Of a stretch of 64,000 nucleotides of DNA, positions 1 through 11,917 are shown in pieces. This DNA is from Phycisphaerales bacterium (GTDB lineage: Bacteria; Planctomycetota; Phycisphaerae; Phycisphaerales; UBA1924). Location: the NCBI GenBank assembly GCA_020853975.1, contig JADYXW010000090.1, forward strand, positions 1 to 64,000, in the 5' to 3' direction. Position 1 is the first letter of the stretch, and every line of letters begins with the position of its first letter. Both the position numbers and the translations under genes were made by a program. Under the pieces are notes generated by a model that did not search any database, had not been told where the DNA came from, and saw only the letters and a list, made by a program, of their open reading frames with translations.

Positions 1-3000
1 CCGCCCCCGCCGGTCCCGCCCCCGCCGGTCCCGCCACTCATCGGCGTGACCCGCAGGATGCGGCCGCCCGACAGGTCGACCGCGATGCGACCGACCGCCA
101 CGCCCTGCGATCCGTCGATCGGCATGAACGTGACCTGCCCGATCAGCACGTCCGGGGGGGCTCCCTCGACGTCGATGGTGTACGCCACGCCGCTGTCGTC
201 CACGATCTGGAGAGGCCGGTCGCCGATGATCGGCAGCGTGACGTTCACGCTGTTCGAGAGGTCGAGCTGGATCAAGTCGACGAACTTCACATCGGAGCCG
301 AAGCCCGAGTTGATGTTCAGCCCGTCGAGGCCGAGGTAGATGCCCGAGCGCGGATTGGTGTCGAAGTACGCCTCTTGGCTCGTGAGGAGGGCGCCGATCG
401 TGGAGCCGGGCGAGGTCGTGATGCTCGTCGAATCCCCGTAGACGTGGAAGCCCGTGCGGATCATCCCGATGTCGCCGTTCCCGCCCGAAACGCCGGACCG
501 GATGTTCACGATGCCGGCCCCGCGGCTGCCGCGCGGGTCGGCCGCGTCCTGGTCCATGCCGACGCCGCCCCGCACGTCGATGAGCGCGATCCGCCCACCA
601 ACCGCGAGGTTCAGGAAGTTCAGGTCGCCCTCGCCCGGGCCGCCCCCCACCACGGGGCTCATGCCGACGAAGAGCGTGCCCAGATCTCCCCCGATCTGGA
701 AGACCACGTCCGGAGGCGTCTGCTGCGTGTGCGGCGCGCCGAAGTCGGACCCCGCCGTGATGTTGTAGAGCGACCCGGAGATCGAGAACGTGCCGCCCTG
801 GAACGACAGCGAGTCGTCGTCGTTCTGCACGGTGTTGTACGTCTCGAGGGGAGAGGCATCCTCGCCCCCACCATCCACCAGCCCGGTGCCGACGCGGACC
901 GAGCCCACACTGCCCGAGAGCACCGTGATGGAGTTGCCCTCGCCCGAGTTGATGTCGGTGAAGCCGAAGCCGCCCGCGGAGCGGACGGCGCCCAGGGTCA
1001 CGGGCGCCATGCCGGTCACCACGACCGAGTACGGGGTGTTGCCCGTCGCGGTATCGTTCCCGTTCGGGTCGGACAGGACGAGGTAGTACACGCCGGGACC
1101 GGTGGGCTTGAAGCGGAGCTGGGTCGCGTTGAACCGCCCCGCCGTGAGGGGGAGTTCGGGCGCCGCGAGCGTCCGACCGTCCTGGTCCATAATGCGGAAG
1201 TAGGGCGAGATGTTCGGGAGCGAGTTCGCGCCCTCGACCACGACCTCCGAGGTGCCGTCGACCGCGAACGCGAAGACGTCCGCGCGGTCCTCGCCGTTGA
1301 ACAGGTCCACGCCCGAGAGCTCGCCCCTCAGGTGCACGCCGCCGGACACCGACCCGATGAACTCCGCCCCGATGAGGGTGTCGTTCCGCAGGTAGTTGCT
1401 CAGGCCAAACAGCACGCCCTGGTCGGAGTTGCGGAAGAGGTCCGCGGCGTTCCGCGCGACGAAGTTCGTCGCGTTCATCTGGTTCCGCGTCATCTGGAGC
1501 GCGGTGGTGCCCGTCGTGCCCGTCCCGAAGTTGCGCTCCTTCTCCCAATAGTTGAAGACGTCGCGCGCGGGCCGTGTCGTCGGAGAGTTCAGATCGCCGA
1601 CCACCGTCACGTCCATCAGCATGCGCCCGCCGACGAGGATTTCGCCAACCGTGCGCCCGACCGTGAGCGAGCCGTTGGTCTTGTTCACGGCGTCGAGCTG
1701 GATGTCGGGCGGGGGCTGGAAGTCGGGGTCGGGGGCCCACATGCCGGCGTCGCTGCCCACCGCCAGGTAGCCCAGGTCGCCGTCCACGCTCAGCGAGCCC
1801 ACGAGGTACCCGATGTTCACCCGCTGCGCGGCGCCCGCGATGCTCGACGAGCCGTGCACCACGCCGTGGATCATGATGCTGTTGATGTCGCCATCGACGA
1901 AGATGCCCTGGTTGGGGTTCGTGAACCCGGAGATGACCGGGTTGGCCGCGCCCGCGGCGTTGCCGTTCGGGTTGTAGTTGTTCAACGGGCGGACGAACGG
2001 CGAGCCGATGATCACCGAGCCCGGGCCGCCCGGCAGCCCCGCGACCTCCGCCTGATTGTTCTGCACGCGCAGGACGTAGCCGAAGCCCTTGCCCTCGAAG
2101 TCGTCGTACAGCCCCTCCAGCCCGTCGGCCAGCGTGAACGCGAACTGCCCGTCCCACGTGTCCGCGTCCTGCGGCTGCGTCGTGGACGCGCTGACCGTTC
2201 CCCCCCACATCGACAGCGCCGTGCGCGAATCCGTTCCCGTGAGCCGGATCGCGCCGATGCCGTCGTTGAAGTCCGGGATGCCGTCGTCGTTCAGGTCGAC
2301 CAGCAGGCCCTGCCCGCCGGGCAGAGTTCCGGTCCGGAGCGTCTGCACCATGTCCCGGCCGTACAGATCCGTGAGCGTCACGCTCGCGCCCACCGGCCCC
2401 GCCAGCGTGATGCGCGCGCCGAAGTCCGCCGGGATCGTCGGTGCGAAGACCGCCGGCGGGATGTCGAACGCCAGGTTGTCGAGCTGGAAGTCGGGCCGGC
2501 CGGAAACGTTCGAGAGCGCCCGCACGCGGATCGTGTCGAAGCCGGGGTTGTTCGCCGGCGCGTCAAACGTGAAATCGCCCACGCCCTGGTTCGGGTTGCC
2601 GTTCTGGATCGCAGCCCGGATCTGGTTGCCCGTGAACGTCGCGACGATGTTGTTGTTGGAGAGCAGTTCCACCACGTGCAGGTCGGGCAGGATCCCGGTC
2701 ACGTCCGTCACCGGGCCGCCGGGCACGTTGTTGGGCCTGACCGTAAACCGCACCGTCCGCGCCTGGATCGGCACCGTCGGGTTGTCCGCGTCGTCCCAGA
2801 GGCGGAACGCAAAGAACTCGCCGGCGCGATCCATCGAGATCTTCATCCAACGGTCGTTGGTCTGTCCGCCCGTCGCCAGGGGCTCTACCGCAAAGTCCTG
2901 GGGGGGCGCGATGGCGTGAAGCACCTGGATCTGCGACTCGGCGTAGAACTGACCGGAGCCGCGGGCCCCGGGGGGCTGCTGGTCGAACGACTCGGTGACC

Positions 3001-3275
3001 GTCTGTCCCGTCTGATTCTGCTGCGCCTCGCCGCTCCGGATCAGGTGCGGGATCACGTAGGCGAAGTAGCCCGTGACCTGCCCGATGCCCGTGTTCGGGT
3101 CCACCGAATCCGCCGTCACGGTCAGCGTGAACAGCAGCTCTCGCTTCTCGAGCTGGTCCATCGAGGGGACTTCGGCAAGGCCCGCCCACGCCGCCAGGCG
3201 GCTGAAGAGCCCGGGCTTCTTGCCATTGTCGTGAGTGCGGACGACGGACTTGCTGCTCACGCGAGATTGAACCAT
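1..3275 (-). CDS. Giant exported surface protein, 3' end outside window
   Basis: This frame is open for about 1,090 codons from an ATG at 3275 to the window edge. It is missing from the ORF track because it has no stop here; the 1,135-residue plus-strand ORF over it is a shadow. A GAGGAG ribosome site sits just before the ATG. Residues 39-51 read MDQLEKRELLFTL, close to the LEPRxLL motif near the N-terminus of many very large planctomycete surface proteins. The rest is Asn/Gly/Asp-rich and beta-like, with an Asp-rich DLNDDGIPDFNDG stretch and, near residues 690-745, a pre-peptidase C-terminal-like segment (GVYYLVLSDPNG). The visible end is Gly/Thr-rich (GGTGGGGTGGGG), perhaps a linker. Role inferred: cell-surface or adhesive protein. 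No enzymatic motif was seen. Confidence 0.85.
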   Translation of the reverse strand, partial: MVQSRVSSKSVVRTHDNGKKPGLFSRLAAWAGLAEVPSMDQLEKRELLFTLTVTADSVDPNTGIGQVTGYFAYVIPHLIRSGEAQQNQTGQTVTESFDQQPPGARGSGQFYAESQIQVLHAIAPPQDFAVEPLATGGQTNDRWMKISMDRAGEFFAFRLWDDADNPTVPIQARTVRFTVRPNNVPGGPVTDVTGILPDLHVVELLSNNNIVATFTGNQIRAAIQNGNPNQGVGDFTFDAPANNPGFDTIRVRALSNVSGRPDFQLDNLAFDIPPAVFAPTIPADFGARITLAGPVGASVTLTDLYGRDMVQTLRTGTLPGGQGLLVDLNDDGIPDFNDGIGAIRLTGTDSRTALSMWGGTVSASTTQPQDADTWDGQFAFTLADGLEGLYDDFEGKGFGYVLRVQNNQAEVAGLPGGPGSVIIGSPFVRPLNNYNPNGNAAGAANPVISGFTNPNQGIFVDGDINSIMIHGVVHGSSSIAGAAQRVNIGYLVGSLSVDGDLGYLAVGSDAGMWAPDPDFQPPPDIQLDAVNKTNGSLTVGRTVGEILVGGRMLMDVTVVGDLNSPTTRPARDVFNYWEKERNFGTGTTGTTALQMTRNQMNATNFVARNAADLFRNSDQGVLFGLSNYLRNDTLIGAEFIGSVSGGVHLRGELSGVDLFNGEDRADVFAFAVDGTSEVVVEGANSLPNISPYFRIMDQDGRTLAAPELPLTAGRFNATQLRFKPTGPGVYYLVLSDPNGNDTATGNTPYSVVVTGMAPVTLGAVRSAGGFGFTDINSGEGNSITVLSGSVGSVRVGTGLVDGGGEDASPLETYNTVQNDDDSLSFQGGTFSISGSLYNITAGSDFGAPHTQQTPPDVVFQIGGDLGTLFVGMSPVVGGGPGEGDLNFLNLAVGGRIALIDVRGGVGMDQDAADPRGSRGAGIVNIRSGVSGGNGDIGMIRTGFHVYGDSTSITTSPGSTIGALLTSQEAYFDTNPRSGIYLGLDGLNINSGFGSDVKFVDLIQLDLSNSVNVTLPIIGDRPLQIVDDSGVAYTIDVEGAPPDVLIGQVTFMPIDGSQGVAVGRIAVDLSGGRILRVTPMSGGTGGGGTGGG

Positions 3276-3796
3276 GACTACTCCTCGATCTGTTTCGCCA
3301 TCCGGCAGGACGGCCAACATCCATGCTCCCCGATCCTGCGAGCCTCACGCCAGCGGGCCGCGGCTTGCTTCCGCGTCCGCCACGTGCTGTCCCGCATGAC
3401 CGCGGCTGGTAGCGTGCGACACACGACTTGCGTGGTCTCACGCCCCACATTTCCACGCGTCGCCGGTGGCGACTGGCGCGGCGTGTGCTCCCCGGTCCCC
3501 GGGCTCGCGCCCAGTCCCCGAGAAACTTCACACCAGAGTACCGACCTTCCCGCCAACTTACAACTCGGGGGGCTCACAGATACCTGCCAGACTCCATCCC
3601 CCGGTAGTTCTGTAAACGTTCGGGTTGCTCGATTCGGGCGCCTCTCCGGTGCCTTCGCTGTACGCGGCCCAGCCCCGCCGGTTGCGGCGGAGCCTGGGTA
3701 CGGTCTCATAGCCCAACCTCGTCCGCAAACATCTTCCCCCTTAGCCCGAAACCGACCCCGCCTCGGCCCGAAAGCTGGATAGCACCGCCTCGTTCC
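3276..3796. other. Divergent intergenic region with no recognised element
   Basis: About 520 bases separate the divergently transcribed surface-protein gene and the membrane-protein gene at 3797. It must hold both promoters. Only a weak minus-strand candidate was seen (TTGTAA and TACTCT spaced 17), too poor to call. No RNA gene or strong hairpin was recognised. Confidence 0.4.
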
Positions 3797-4624
3797 ATGG
3801 CCACCATCCTGCCCCAACTCCCCGACCCCGACGCGCTCGCCGCGTTCGCGACCCAGCCCTGGCCTTGGCTGTGCCTTGCGCTCGTGGGCGCCGTGCTGCT
3901 CTTCGGGGGCGAAAGGCTCCTGAGGCCGGGCGCCGTCGTGCTCGCCGTCGGCCTCGGCTCGATCGGCGGGGGCCTGCTGGCCTCGCGCATCGCCCCCAGC
4001 GGCATCGCCGGAGCGCCCTCCTGGCTCGTAGGCGGCATCGCCGGCGTTGTTCTGGGTGTGGTCGTCGCGGCGGCGCTCTGGAGAGCCGCCGTCGCCGCCG
4101 CTTCCTGCGCCGTTGTCGCGATCGCGTGCGTGCTTGGCACCGCTGTGCACCTTGGCCTCGGCGCCGAAACGGTGCAGCCGTCGGAAGAGGCCTTGGCTGC
4201 GTACACGGACACCGCACGGGGAAGCCTGATGTCCAGCGATCCCGACGCCGCGGCGCTGCGCGTCGCCAGCCGTCGCGCCGCCGCCATCACCGGCGCCGAA
4301 GCCGCCCGGGCGTGGTCGAGCCTTCCCGCCGAGAGCCGCGCGTCGCTCGCCGGCTCGTTGATCTTGGGTGGCTTGGCGGGCCTGCTTGTCGGCGGCCTGA
4401 TGCCCCGCGTCAGCGGCGCCGCCATGACCGCCGCCACGGGCGGTGCGGTGCTGCTGGGCTCACTCGCCGCACTCTGGAACTCCCAGGGTTGGCAGGTGCC
4501 CATGCACCCCTCCGCCGGCGTGGTGCTCGCCGCCTGGGCCGGTGTCACGCTCGTCGGCCTCACCTCACAGATCGCGATGAGCCGGAAGAAGGCACCCGCA
4601 CCAGCTCCGGCCACGGCAGCGTAG
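3797..4624 (+). CDS. Polytopic membrane protein of unknown function
   Basis: This 275-residue protein has about seven hydrophobic helices, at roughly 23-41, 46-64, 75-95, 98-120, 186-203, 208-227 and 240-261. A soluble Ala/Glu-rich segment (about 125-180) splits them into 4+3. The helices are rich in small residues and GxxxG spacing (GLGSIGGGLL, GGLAGLLVGG), which suggests tight packing, as in TMEM198/DUF4203-type proteins; that resemblance is only general. The tail is Lys/Pro/Ala-rich. The ATG has no clear ribosome site. It converges on nuoN and shares no operon with it. Function unknown. Confidence 0.7.
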   Translation: MATILPQLPDPDALAAFATQPWPWLCLALVGAVLLFGGERLLRPGAVVLAVGLGSIGGGLLASRIAPSGIAGAPSWLVGGIAGVVLGVVVAAALWRAAVAAASCAVVAIACVLGTAVHLGLGAETVQPSEEALAAYTDTARGSLMSSDPDAAALRVASRRAAAITGAEAARAWSSLPAESRASLAGSLILGGLAGLLVGGLMPRVSGAAMTAATGGAVLLGSLAALWNSQGWQVPMHPSAGVVLAAWAGVTLVGLTSQIAMSRKKAPAPAPATAA

Positions 4625-4757
4625 GTCCGCGGGCACCTCCCCCGACCTGAAGCGACGCCTCCGGCACAGACCCCGCCTGCCGCACCAGGACAAACCACCT
4701 CCGCCGCACCCCAAGTGTGCGCCGTTGAATCCGGCTGCGATCAACCATCCGACGTGC

Positions 4758-6431
4758 TCAGTGCCCTTCAGCGGTCACCGCCGCGGCTCCCGACACCTTC
4801 GCGGCGTCAAAGGCGTGGCCCATGGCCCACCCACCCACCGCCGAAAGCACCAGCACCCCCACCGCCGCGATCACCGCGCCGGCTGCCCGCGACCTGAACG
4901 GCGCGAGCACCGGTGCGGGCGTGCCCTCGTCCCTGCTCTCAAGCAGTGGCGTGAAGGCGAGCCTCAGGTAGTAGAACGCCGCGATCGCGGAGTTGAGTCC
5001 CAATACGACCACCAGCGTGATCTGCCCGGCCGCGATGCCGGAGGTGAACAGGGGCAGCTTCCCGAAAAAGCCGAGCAGGGGCGGGAGCCCCAGCAGACTC
5101 AGGGAGCACACCACCATCGTCCAGCCCAGCAGCGGGTGGCTCGCACACAGGCCGCGCAGATCATCCAGCGTCTCGACCTCGATGCGCTCACCCTCCGCGT
5201 CCGTCCCACGCTCGAGCGCCGCAAGGACCGCGAAGGTGCCCGCATTCATCACGCCATAGGCCAGCAGGTAGAAGAGCACCGCCGACACCCCGCTGGTGGA
5301 CGCGGAGTCGCCCGGCCCGGCCAGCACACCGACGAGCATGTACCCGGAGTGAGCGATCGACGAATACGCGAGCATCCGCTTCACGCTGCGCTGCAGGAGC
5401 GCGAGCACGTTTCCGATCGTCATCGTCAGCGCCGCGATGACCCAGATCATGAGCCACAGCAGGTAGGGCAGTCGCTTGCCGGTGCCCTGCACCAGGGGGT
5501 CCGCGGAGACTGCGTGCAGCAGCGAGCCCACGCCCGACTCGGCGTGCGAATAGCCCCAGCCCACCGCGGCACACAGGAGCAGGATGGCGATGAATCCGGC
5601 GGTCTTGGGCACAAACGCCAGGAAGCCCGAGACCTGCGGCGCCGCGCCCTCGTACACGTCGGGCGTGTAAAAGTGCATCGGGGCCGCCGCGATCTTGAAG
5701 CACAGGCCCAGGATGCTCACGACCATGCCCAGCAGCGTGATCGTGTTCAGCCCGCCCGTGCTGATCGAGTGCGCGATCGCGTTGAGGTTCGTCGTCCCCG
5801 TGCCGCCATACACCAGCGCGAACCCGTACAGGAACACCGCCGCCCCCAGCGCGCCCAGGAAGAAGTACTTCACGCCCGCCTCGCGGCTGCGGTTCCGCGA
5901 AGTCGAGATCGCCACCATGATGTAGGTCGGAAGGCTCGTCAGCTCCAGCGCCAGGAACAGCCAGATCAGGTCGTCCGCGCTCGCGCAGAGCATCAGCCCC
6001 GTCAGCGAGAACAGATAGAACGCGTAGAACTCCGCGCGGTTGCTGCGGAGCGGGTCAAACCCCGCGCGGCCCGACGCGATCTTCGCCTCGTCCGAGCGGT
6101 CCACCGTCCCCGCCAGGGGCAGCAGCAGCAGCGCGCCGACCAGCGCGATCACCGCCTTGGCGTACGGCGCCAGCTCGGGCAGCAGCACCTGCCCCATCTC
6201 TGGAGTCATCGCGTGGCTGAACACGACGCCCGAGAGCGGGCACGACGCGTCCCCCGATGCGCGGGGCGTGCTTACCACCGCCAGGAACCCCGCGACGAGC
6301 ACCGAAAGGCCCGCGACCACCGCGGACGACTTCCTCGCGCGAAGGCTCTTCGAGAGTCCCAACACCATCACCACGCACGTGGCGACGAAGAGCACGATCT
6401 CCGGATACAGGAACGCCAGACGCTCCGTCAT
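4758..6431 (-). CDS. nuoN: NADH-quinone oxidoreductase subunit N
   Basis: This is an antiporter-like membrane subunit of complex I, which couples NADH-to-quinone electron transfer to proton pumping. The 557-residue protein is hydrophobic throughout, somewhat longer than E. coli NuoN (485). It carries the Mrp-antiporter signature MHFYTPDVYEGA near residue 250, followed by the conserved Lys in VPKTAGF. It is last in a nuoJKLMN run, and its ATG overlaps the nuoM stop by four bases (ATGA), so translation is probably coupled. Inserted loops, such as the segment after SHAESGVGS, account for the extra length. Its 3' end faces the convergent membrane-protein gene. Confidence 0.95.
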   Translation of the reverse strand: MTERLAFLYPEIVLFVATCVVMVLGLSKSLRARKSSAVVAGLSVLVAGFLAVVSTPRASGDASCPLSGVVFSHAMTPEMGQVLLPELAPYAKAVIALVGALLLLPLAGTVDRSDEAKIASGRAGFDPLRSNRAEFYAFYLFSLTGLMLCASADDLIWLFLALELTSLPTYIMVAISTSRNRSREAGVKYFFLGALGAAVFLYGFALVYGGTGTTNLNAIAHSISTGGLNTITLLGMVVSILGLCFKIAAAPMHFYTPDVYEGAAPQVSGFLAFVPKTAGFIAILLLCAAVGWGYSHAESGVGSLLHAVSADPLVQGTGKRLPYLLWLMIWVIAALTMTIGNVLALLQRSVKRMLAYSSIAHSGYMLVGVLAGPGDSASTSGVSAVLFYLLAYGVMNAGTFAVLAALERGTDAEGERIEVETLDDLRGLCASHPLLGWTMVVCSLSLLGLPPLLGFFGKLPLFTSGIAAGQITLVVVLGLNSAIAAFYYLRLAFTPLLESRDEGTPAPVLAPFRSRAAGAVIAAVGVLVLSAVGGWAMGHAFDAAKVSGAAAVTAEGH

Positions 6432-8191
6432 TGGGCGCCCTCCCCGTGGGTCTTGGCCGGGTTCGTGGGCTGCGGCGCGTGCCTGGCCGGCGCCGGGGTC
6501 GCCCCCTGCGACCGCAGAGGCGTCCGCACCACAGCCACCGTCTGATCAACCGATCCCTGAACCGCCTGCATCAGTGGCTTCGGATACACGCCGAGAACAA
6601 CGCACAGCACCGCCAGCGGCACCAGCGTCGCGATCTCTCGCCCCGAAAGGTCCGTGGGCAGGCCGTGAGCGTGCTCGTCTTCAGTCCCATGCCCGCCCGA
6701 GCCGTGCGACGCCCCGTGCCCGGAATGCTCGGCGTGCCCCGCCGAGTGCCCGTGCGGCGTCTTGAGCGGCCCCCAGACGACCTTCCCCACCATGTAAAGA
6801 AGGTACATCGCCGCGATGATCATGCCCGTGCCGGCGATCATCGCGAACCACGGCCCGAGGGCGCCGGGGGTCGCCGCCGCGACCGGCTCGATGTCGCTCC
6901 CCCACGCCCCCGAGCCCCACGAACTCGACGCCTGGAACGCGCCCAGCAGGCACAGGAACTCGCTTACAAAGCCGTTGAGCCCGGGCAGACCGACCGACGC
7001 CATGGTGAAGAACACCATGAAGGTGGCCCAGACCGGCATCTTCGCGGCCAGCCCGCCGAGCTGGTTCATGTCCCGCGTGTGGTACCGCTCGTAGATCATG
7101 CCGATGAGCAGGAACAGCGCGCCCGTCGACAGGCCGTGGTTGACCATGTAGAGGATCGAGCCGGTGATTCCGGTGTTGTTGAGCGCGAACATGCCGAGCA
7201 TGCAGAAGCCCAGGTGCGCGACCGAGGAGTACGCCACCAGCTTCTTCACGTCGGTCTGTACCCAGCAGATCAGCCCGCCGTAGATGATGCCCACCACGCA
7301 CAGCATCGACAGGTGGGGCGCATAGGTCGCCACCGCCTCTGGCACCATCGGGAGCGCAAACCTGTAGATCGCGTACGTGCCCAGCTTGAGCAGGACGCCG
7401 GCGAGGATCACCGACCCCGCCGTCGGGGCTTCCGTATGGGCGAGCGGCAGCCATGTGTGGACGGGGAACAGGGGCACCTTGACCGCGAAGCCCGCCATCA
7501 GGGCCAGCAGCACCCAGGCCTGCTCGCCGGCCGACATGAGCTGCCCCGCGGTGATCAGCGTCGAGACGTCGAACGTCCAGGTCCCCAGCAGCTCGTGCTG
7601 CGACAGGATGACCGCCGGCACCGAGGCCCGGTCCAGGGTCGCGTTGAACCACGTCACATAGACCAGCCCCGCGAGGGCCACGACCGAGCCCGTGAACGTG
7701 AACAGGAAGAACTTGATGGCGGCCCTGCGCCGGTTGGTCGAGCCCCACAGGCTGATCAGGATGAACATGGGGATCAGGGTGAACTCGAAGCAGATGTAGA
7801 AGAGGATCACGTCCCGGGCCGCGAACACGCCCGCCATCGCCGCCTGCAGCACCACCAGCCAGGCGTAGTAGGTGCGCACGCGCGTCGTGATCGCGGTCGA
7901 CGACGCCAGGACGCACACCGGCCCCAGGAGCCCGGTGAGCAGGATCAGCACCATCGACACGCCGTCCGCGCCCAGCGAGAGGTTCACCCCGAGCCCCTCG
8001 AACCACGCGAGGGACATCCCGAGCTGGGCCCGCGAGGAGAACGACCAGTCGAACACGGTCGCCGCGTAGCACGCGACGACGAGCTGCGTCAGCGTCCCCA
8101 GGAGCGCGATGGTCTTCGCGCGCGCCTCCGGGGCCAGGGCGATAAGCACCGCCGACACGAGGGGAATCAGGATCGCCGCCATCAGCAGCAC
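6428..8191 (-). CDS. nuoM: NADH-quinone oxidoreductase subunit M
   Basis: This is the second large proton-pumping subunit of the complex I membrane arm, 587 residues. The Mrp-antiporter signature is plain near residue 240 (VHTWLPLAHTEAPTAGS), with a downstream Lys in LLKLGTYAIYRF. The likely start is a GTG at 8191 giving MLLMAAIL, because GAGGAG lies at correct spacing; an ATG three codons later is possible. A His-rich insertion at about residues 479-510 (GHSAGHAEHSGHGASHGSGG) lies between late hydrophobic helices and is not part of the usual NuoM core. The end is Pro/His-rich. It overlaps nuoN by four bases and follows nuoL by 13. Confidence 0.95.
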   Translation of the reverse strand: MLLMAAILIPLVSAVLIALAPEARAKTIALLGTLTQLVVACYAATVFDWSFSSRAQLGMSLAWFEGLGVNLSLGADGVSMVLILLTGLLGPVCVLASSTAITTRVRTYYAWLVVLQAAMAGVFAARDVILFYICFEFTLIPMFILISLWGSTNRRRAAIKFFLFTFTGSVVALAGLVYVTWFNATLDRASVPAVILSQHELLGTWTFDVSTLITAGQLMSAGEQAWVLLALMAGFAVKVPLFPVHTWLPLAHTEAPTAGSVILAGVLLKLGTYAIYRFALPMVPEAVATYAPHLSMLCVVGIIYGGLICWVQTDVKKLVAYSSVAHLGFCMLGMFALNNTGITGSILYMVNHGLSTGALFLLIGMIYERYHTRDMNQLGGLAAKMPVWATFMVFFTMASVGLPGLNGFVSEFLCLLGAFQASSSWGSGAWGSDIEPVAAATPGALGPWFAMIAGTGMIIAAMYLLYMVGKVVWGPLKTPHGHSAGHAEHSGHGASHGSGGHGTEDEHAHGLPTDLSGREIATLVPLAVLCVVLGVYPKPLMQAVQGSVDQTVAVVRTPLRSQGATPAPARHAPQPTNPAKTHGEGAQ

Positions 8192-8204
8192 GTCAGGCTC
8201 CTCT

Positions 8205-10529
<2,325 letters not shown>

Positions 10530-10544
10530 GAGTCGTCCCGGGGC

Positions 10545-10898
10545 TCAGCCCTTTAGGTCCTGCCATTCCTCGGCGTTCAGGCTCTCCTTGCGTCGGAAGA
10601 GCAGCACCACAAGCGCCAGCGCCATCGCGGCCTCCGCCGCCGCCACCGTCAGGATGAAGATCACCAGCGTCTGCCCCGTCAGATTCAGGTGATACCGCCC
10701 GAACGCGACCGCCGCCAGCCCCGCCGCCTGGAACATCAGCTCGGTGCAGAGGAACATGATGATCAGGTTCCGCCTGGTCACAAACCCGATGAGCCCGATC
10801 ACCAGCAACAGGGCCGAGACCAGCAGATAGTGAGCCAGCGTAGAGGCCGCCATCGGCGCGGGGGACCCCGCCTGGGCGAGTACCGCCATCAGGCTCAT
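10545..10898 (-). CDS. nuoK: NADH-quinone oxidoreductase subunit K
   Basis: This is a small three-helix complex I subunit that carries buried glutamates on the proton path. The 117-residue protein has the two conserved acidic sites in FLCTELMFQAAGL and VAAAEAAMALALVV. Compared with the usual ~100 residues there is an N-terminal extension of about 17 (MSLMAVLAQAGSPAPM). An internal Met at the end of that stretch would give the normal length, so the start is not certain. Its ATG overlaps the nuoJ stop by four bases, and it is followed by nuoL. Confidence 0.95.
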   Translation of the reverse strand: MSLMAVLAQAGSPAPMAASTLAHYLLVSALLLVIGLIGFVTRRNLIIMFLCTELMFQAAGLAAVAFGRYHLNLTGQTLVIFILTVAAAEAAMALALVVLLFRRKESLNAEEWQDLKG

Positions 10899-11854
10899 GA
10901 CTCACCCCCGATCGGCCCGGTGACGTCCGAGATGCCCCCCGTCGTCTGGCCGAGCTTCTGCGCCTGCCGACGCTTCGCCTCTTCGTCCATTTCAACCTGC
11001 TTGCGGCTCAGCACCACCGCGCCCAGCATCGCCATCAGCAGAATCACACCCGCGATCTCGATCGCGCCCGGGTGCTCCCTCAGCAGGTTGAACCCCAGAG
11101 CCTCGACGTTGCTCACGGACAGCCCCTCGGGCCACTCCGCCCTCGGGATCTCCCGGAGCGACTCGCCCGAGGCCACGCGCACGACGCCCAAGGCCGTATC
11201 GATCTCGCGGACGGTCTCACCCTCGCGCAGCAGGCCCGCCACCCTCAGGGAGGTCTCGACCTTCCGGGGCATCTCGGCCAGCAGGGCCTGGTCGTCCGAG
11301 GCCCCGGGCGCGGGCAGCCTGTCCACGCCCCTGAAGAACAGCGTCGTCAGCACCGCGAGCAGCAGGAAACCGATCACCGACGCCGCCACGGGCTCCCGCG
11401 CTCGCGTGTCGTACGAAGCCAGCACCTCTGTCTGGTCTTCCTGCGGGGCCTGGGTCGCCAGCATGATCACGAACAGGTAGGTGATCAGGATCGCGCCCGC
11501 GTACACGATGATCAGCGCAAACGCCATGAACTCCGCCGATAGCAGCACGAACAGCCCGCCCGTGGAGATCACGGTCAGGATGAAGTACAGCGCGGCGTAC
11601 ACCGGCCTGGGGTGCGTGATCACCCTCAGCGCCGCCCCAACCCCGATCAGCGAAAAGATGTAGAAGTAGACGTTGGGCAGCACCGGCGCAAACTTGATGG
11701 CCAGCGCCAGCAGCGCCAGCCCGGCGATCAGCGCACCCGCCAGCGCCCCCAGCACCTGCGGCGAGCGCCCGCCCCTGGGCAGCGCCAGGCACACCGCCGC
11801 GCCGCCGAGCACGCAGAACCCGTACACGATGAAAGGGTGAATCAGTTCGCCCAA
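10895..11854 (-). CDS. nuoJ: NADH-quinone oxidoreductase subunit J, TTG start
   Basis: This is a membrane subunit of complex I. The core matches NuoJ (RPVYAALYFILTVISTGG, then FALIIVYAGAILITYLFVIML). The ORF track begins at 12103, but the N-terminal 80 codons there are Arg/Gly-rich, not membrane-like, and lie upstream of a good promoter. The first plausible start is TTG at 11854 (LGELIHPFIVYGF), about 64 bases after that promoter, with AGGA upstream. This gives 319 residues. Two additions distinguish it from the ~180-residue family norm: extra N-terminal helices and a soluble stretch of about 100 residues between the fourth and last core helices. It is first of five genes; nuoA-I are not in the window. 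Confidence 0.88.
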   Translation of the reverse strand: MGELIHPFIVYGFCVLGGAAVCLALPRGGRSPQVLGALAGALIAGLALLALAIKFAPVLPNVYFYIFSLIGVGAALRVITHPRPVYAALYFILTVISTGGLFVLLSAEFMAFALIIVYAGAILITYLFVIMLATQAPQEDQTEVLASYDTRAREPVAASVIGFLLLAVLTTLFFRGVDRLPAPGASDDQALLAEMPRKVETSLRVAGLLREGETVREIDTALGVVRVASGESLREIPRAEWPEGLSVSNVEALGFNLLREHPGAIEIAGVILLMAMLGAVVLSRKQVEMDEEAKRRQAQKLGQTTGGISDVTGPIGGES

Positions 11855-11917
11855 GTTCGATCCGTCCTGTGCGCGCCGCCTGACGCAACCCCGACGACGC
11901 CGGGGCAGTGAGCCGTC

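Noticed and set aside
375-3782. Plus-strand ORF of 1,135 residues
   Set aside because: It is Arg/Asp/Val-rich with no family motif and mirrors the real minus-strand surface-protein frame, which has a ribosome site and signal-like N-terminus.
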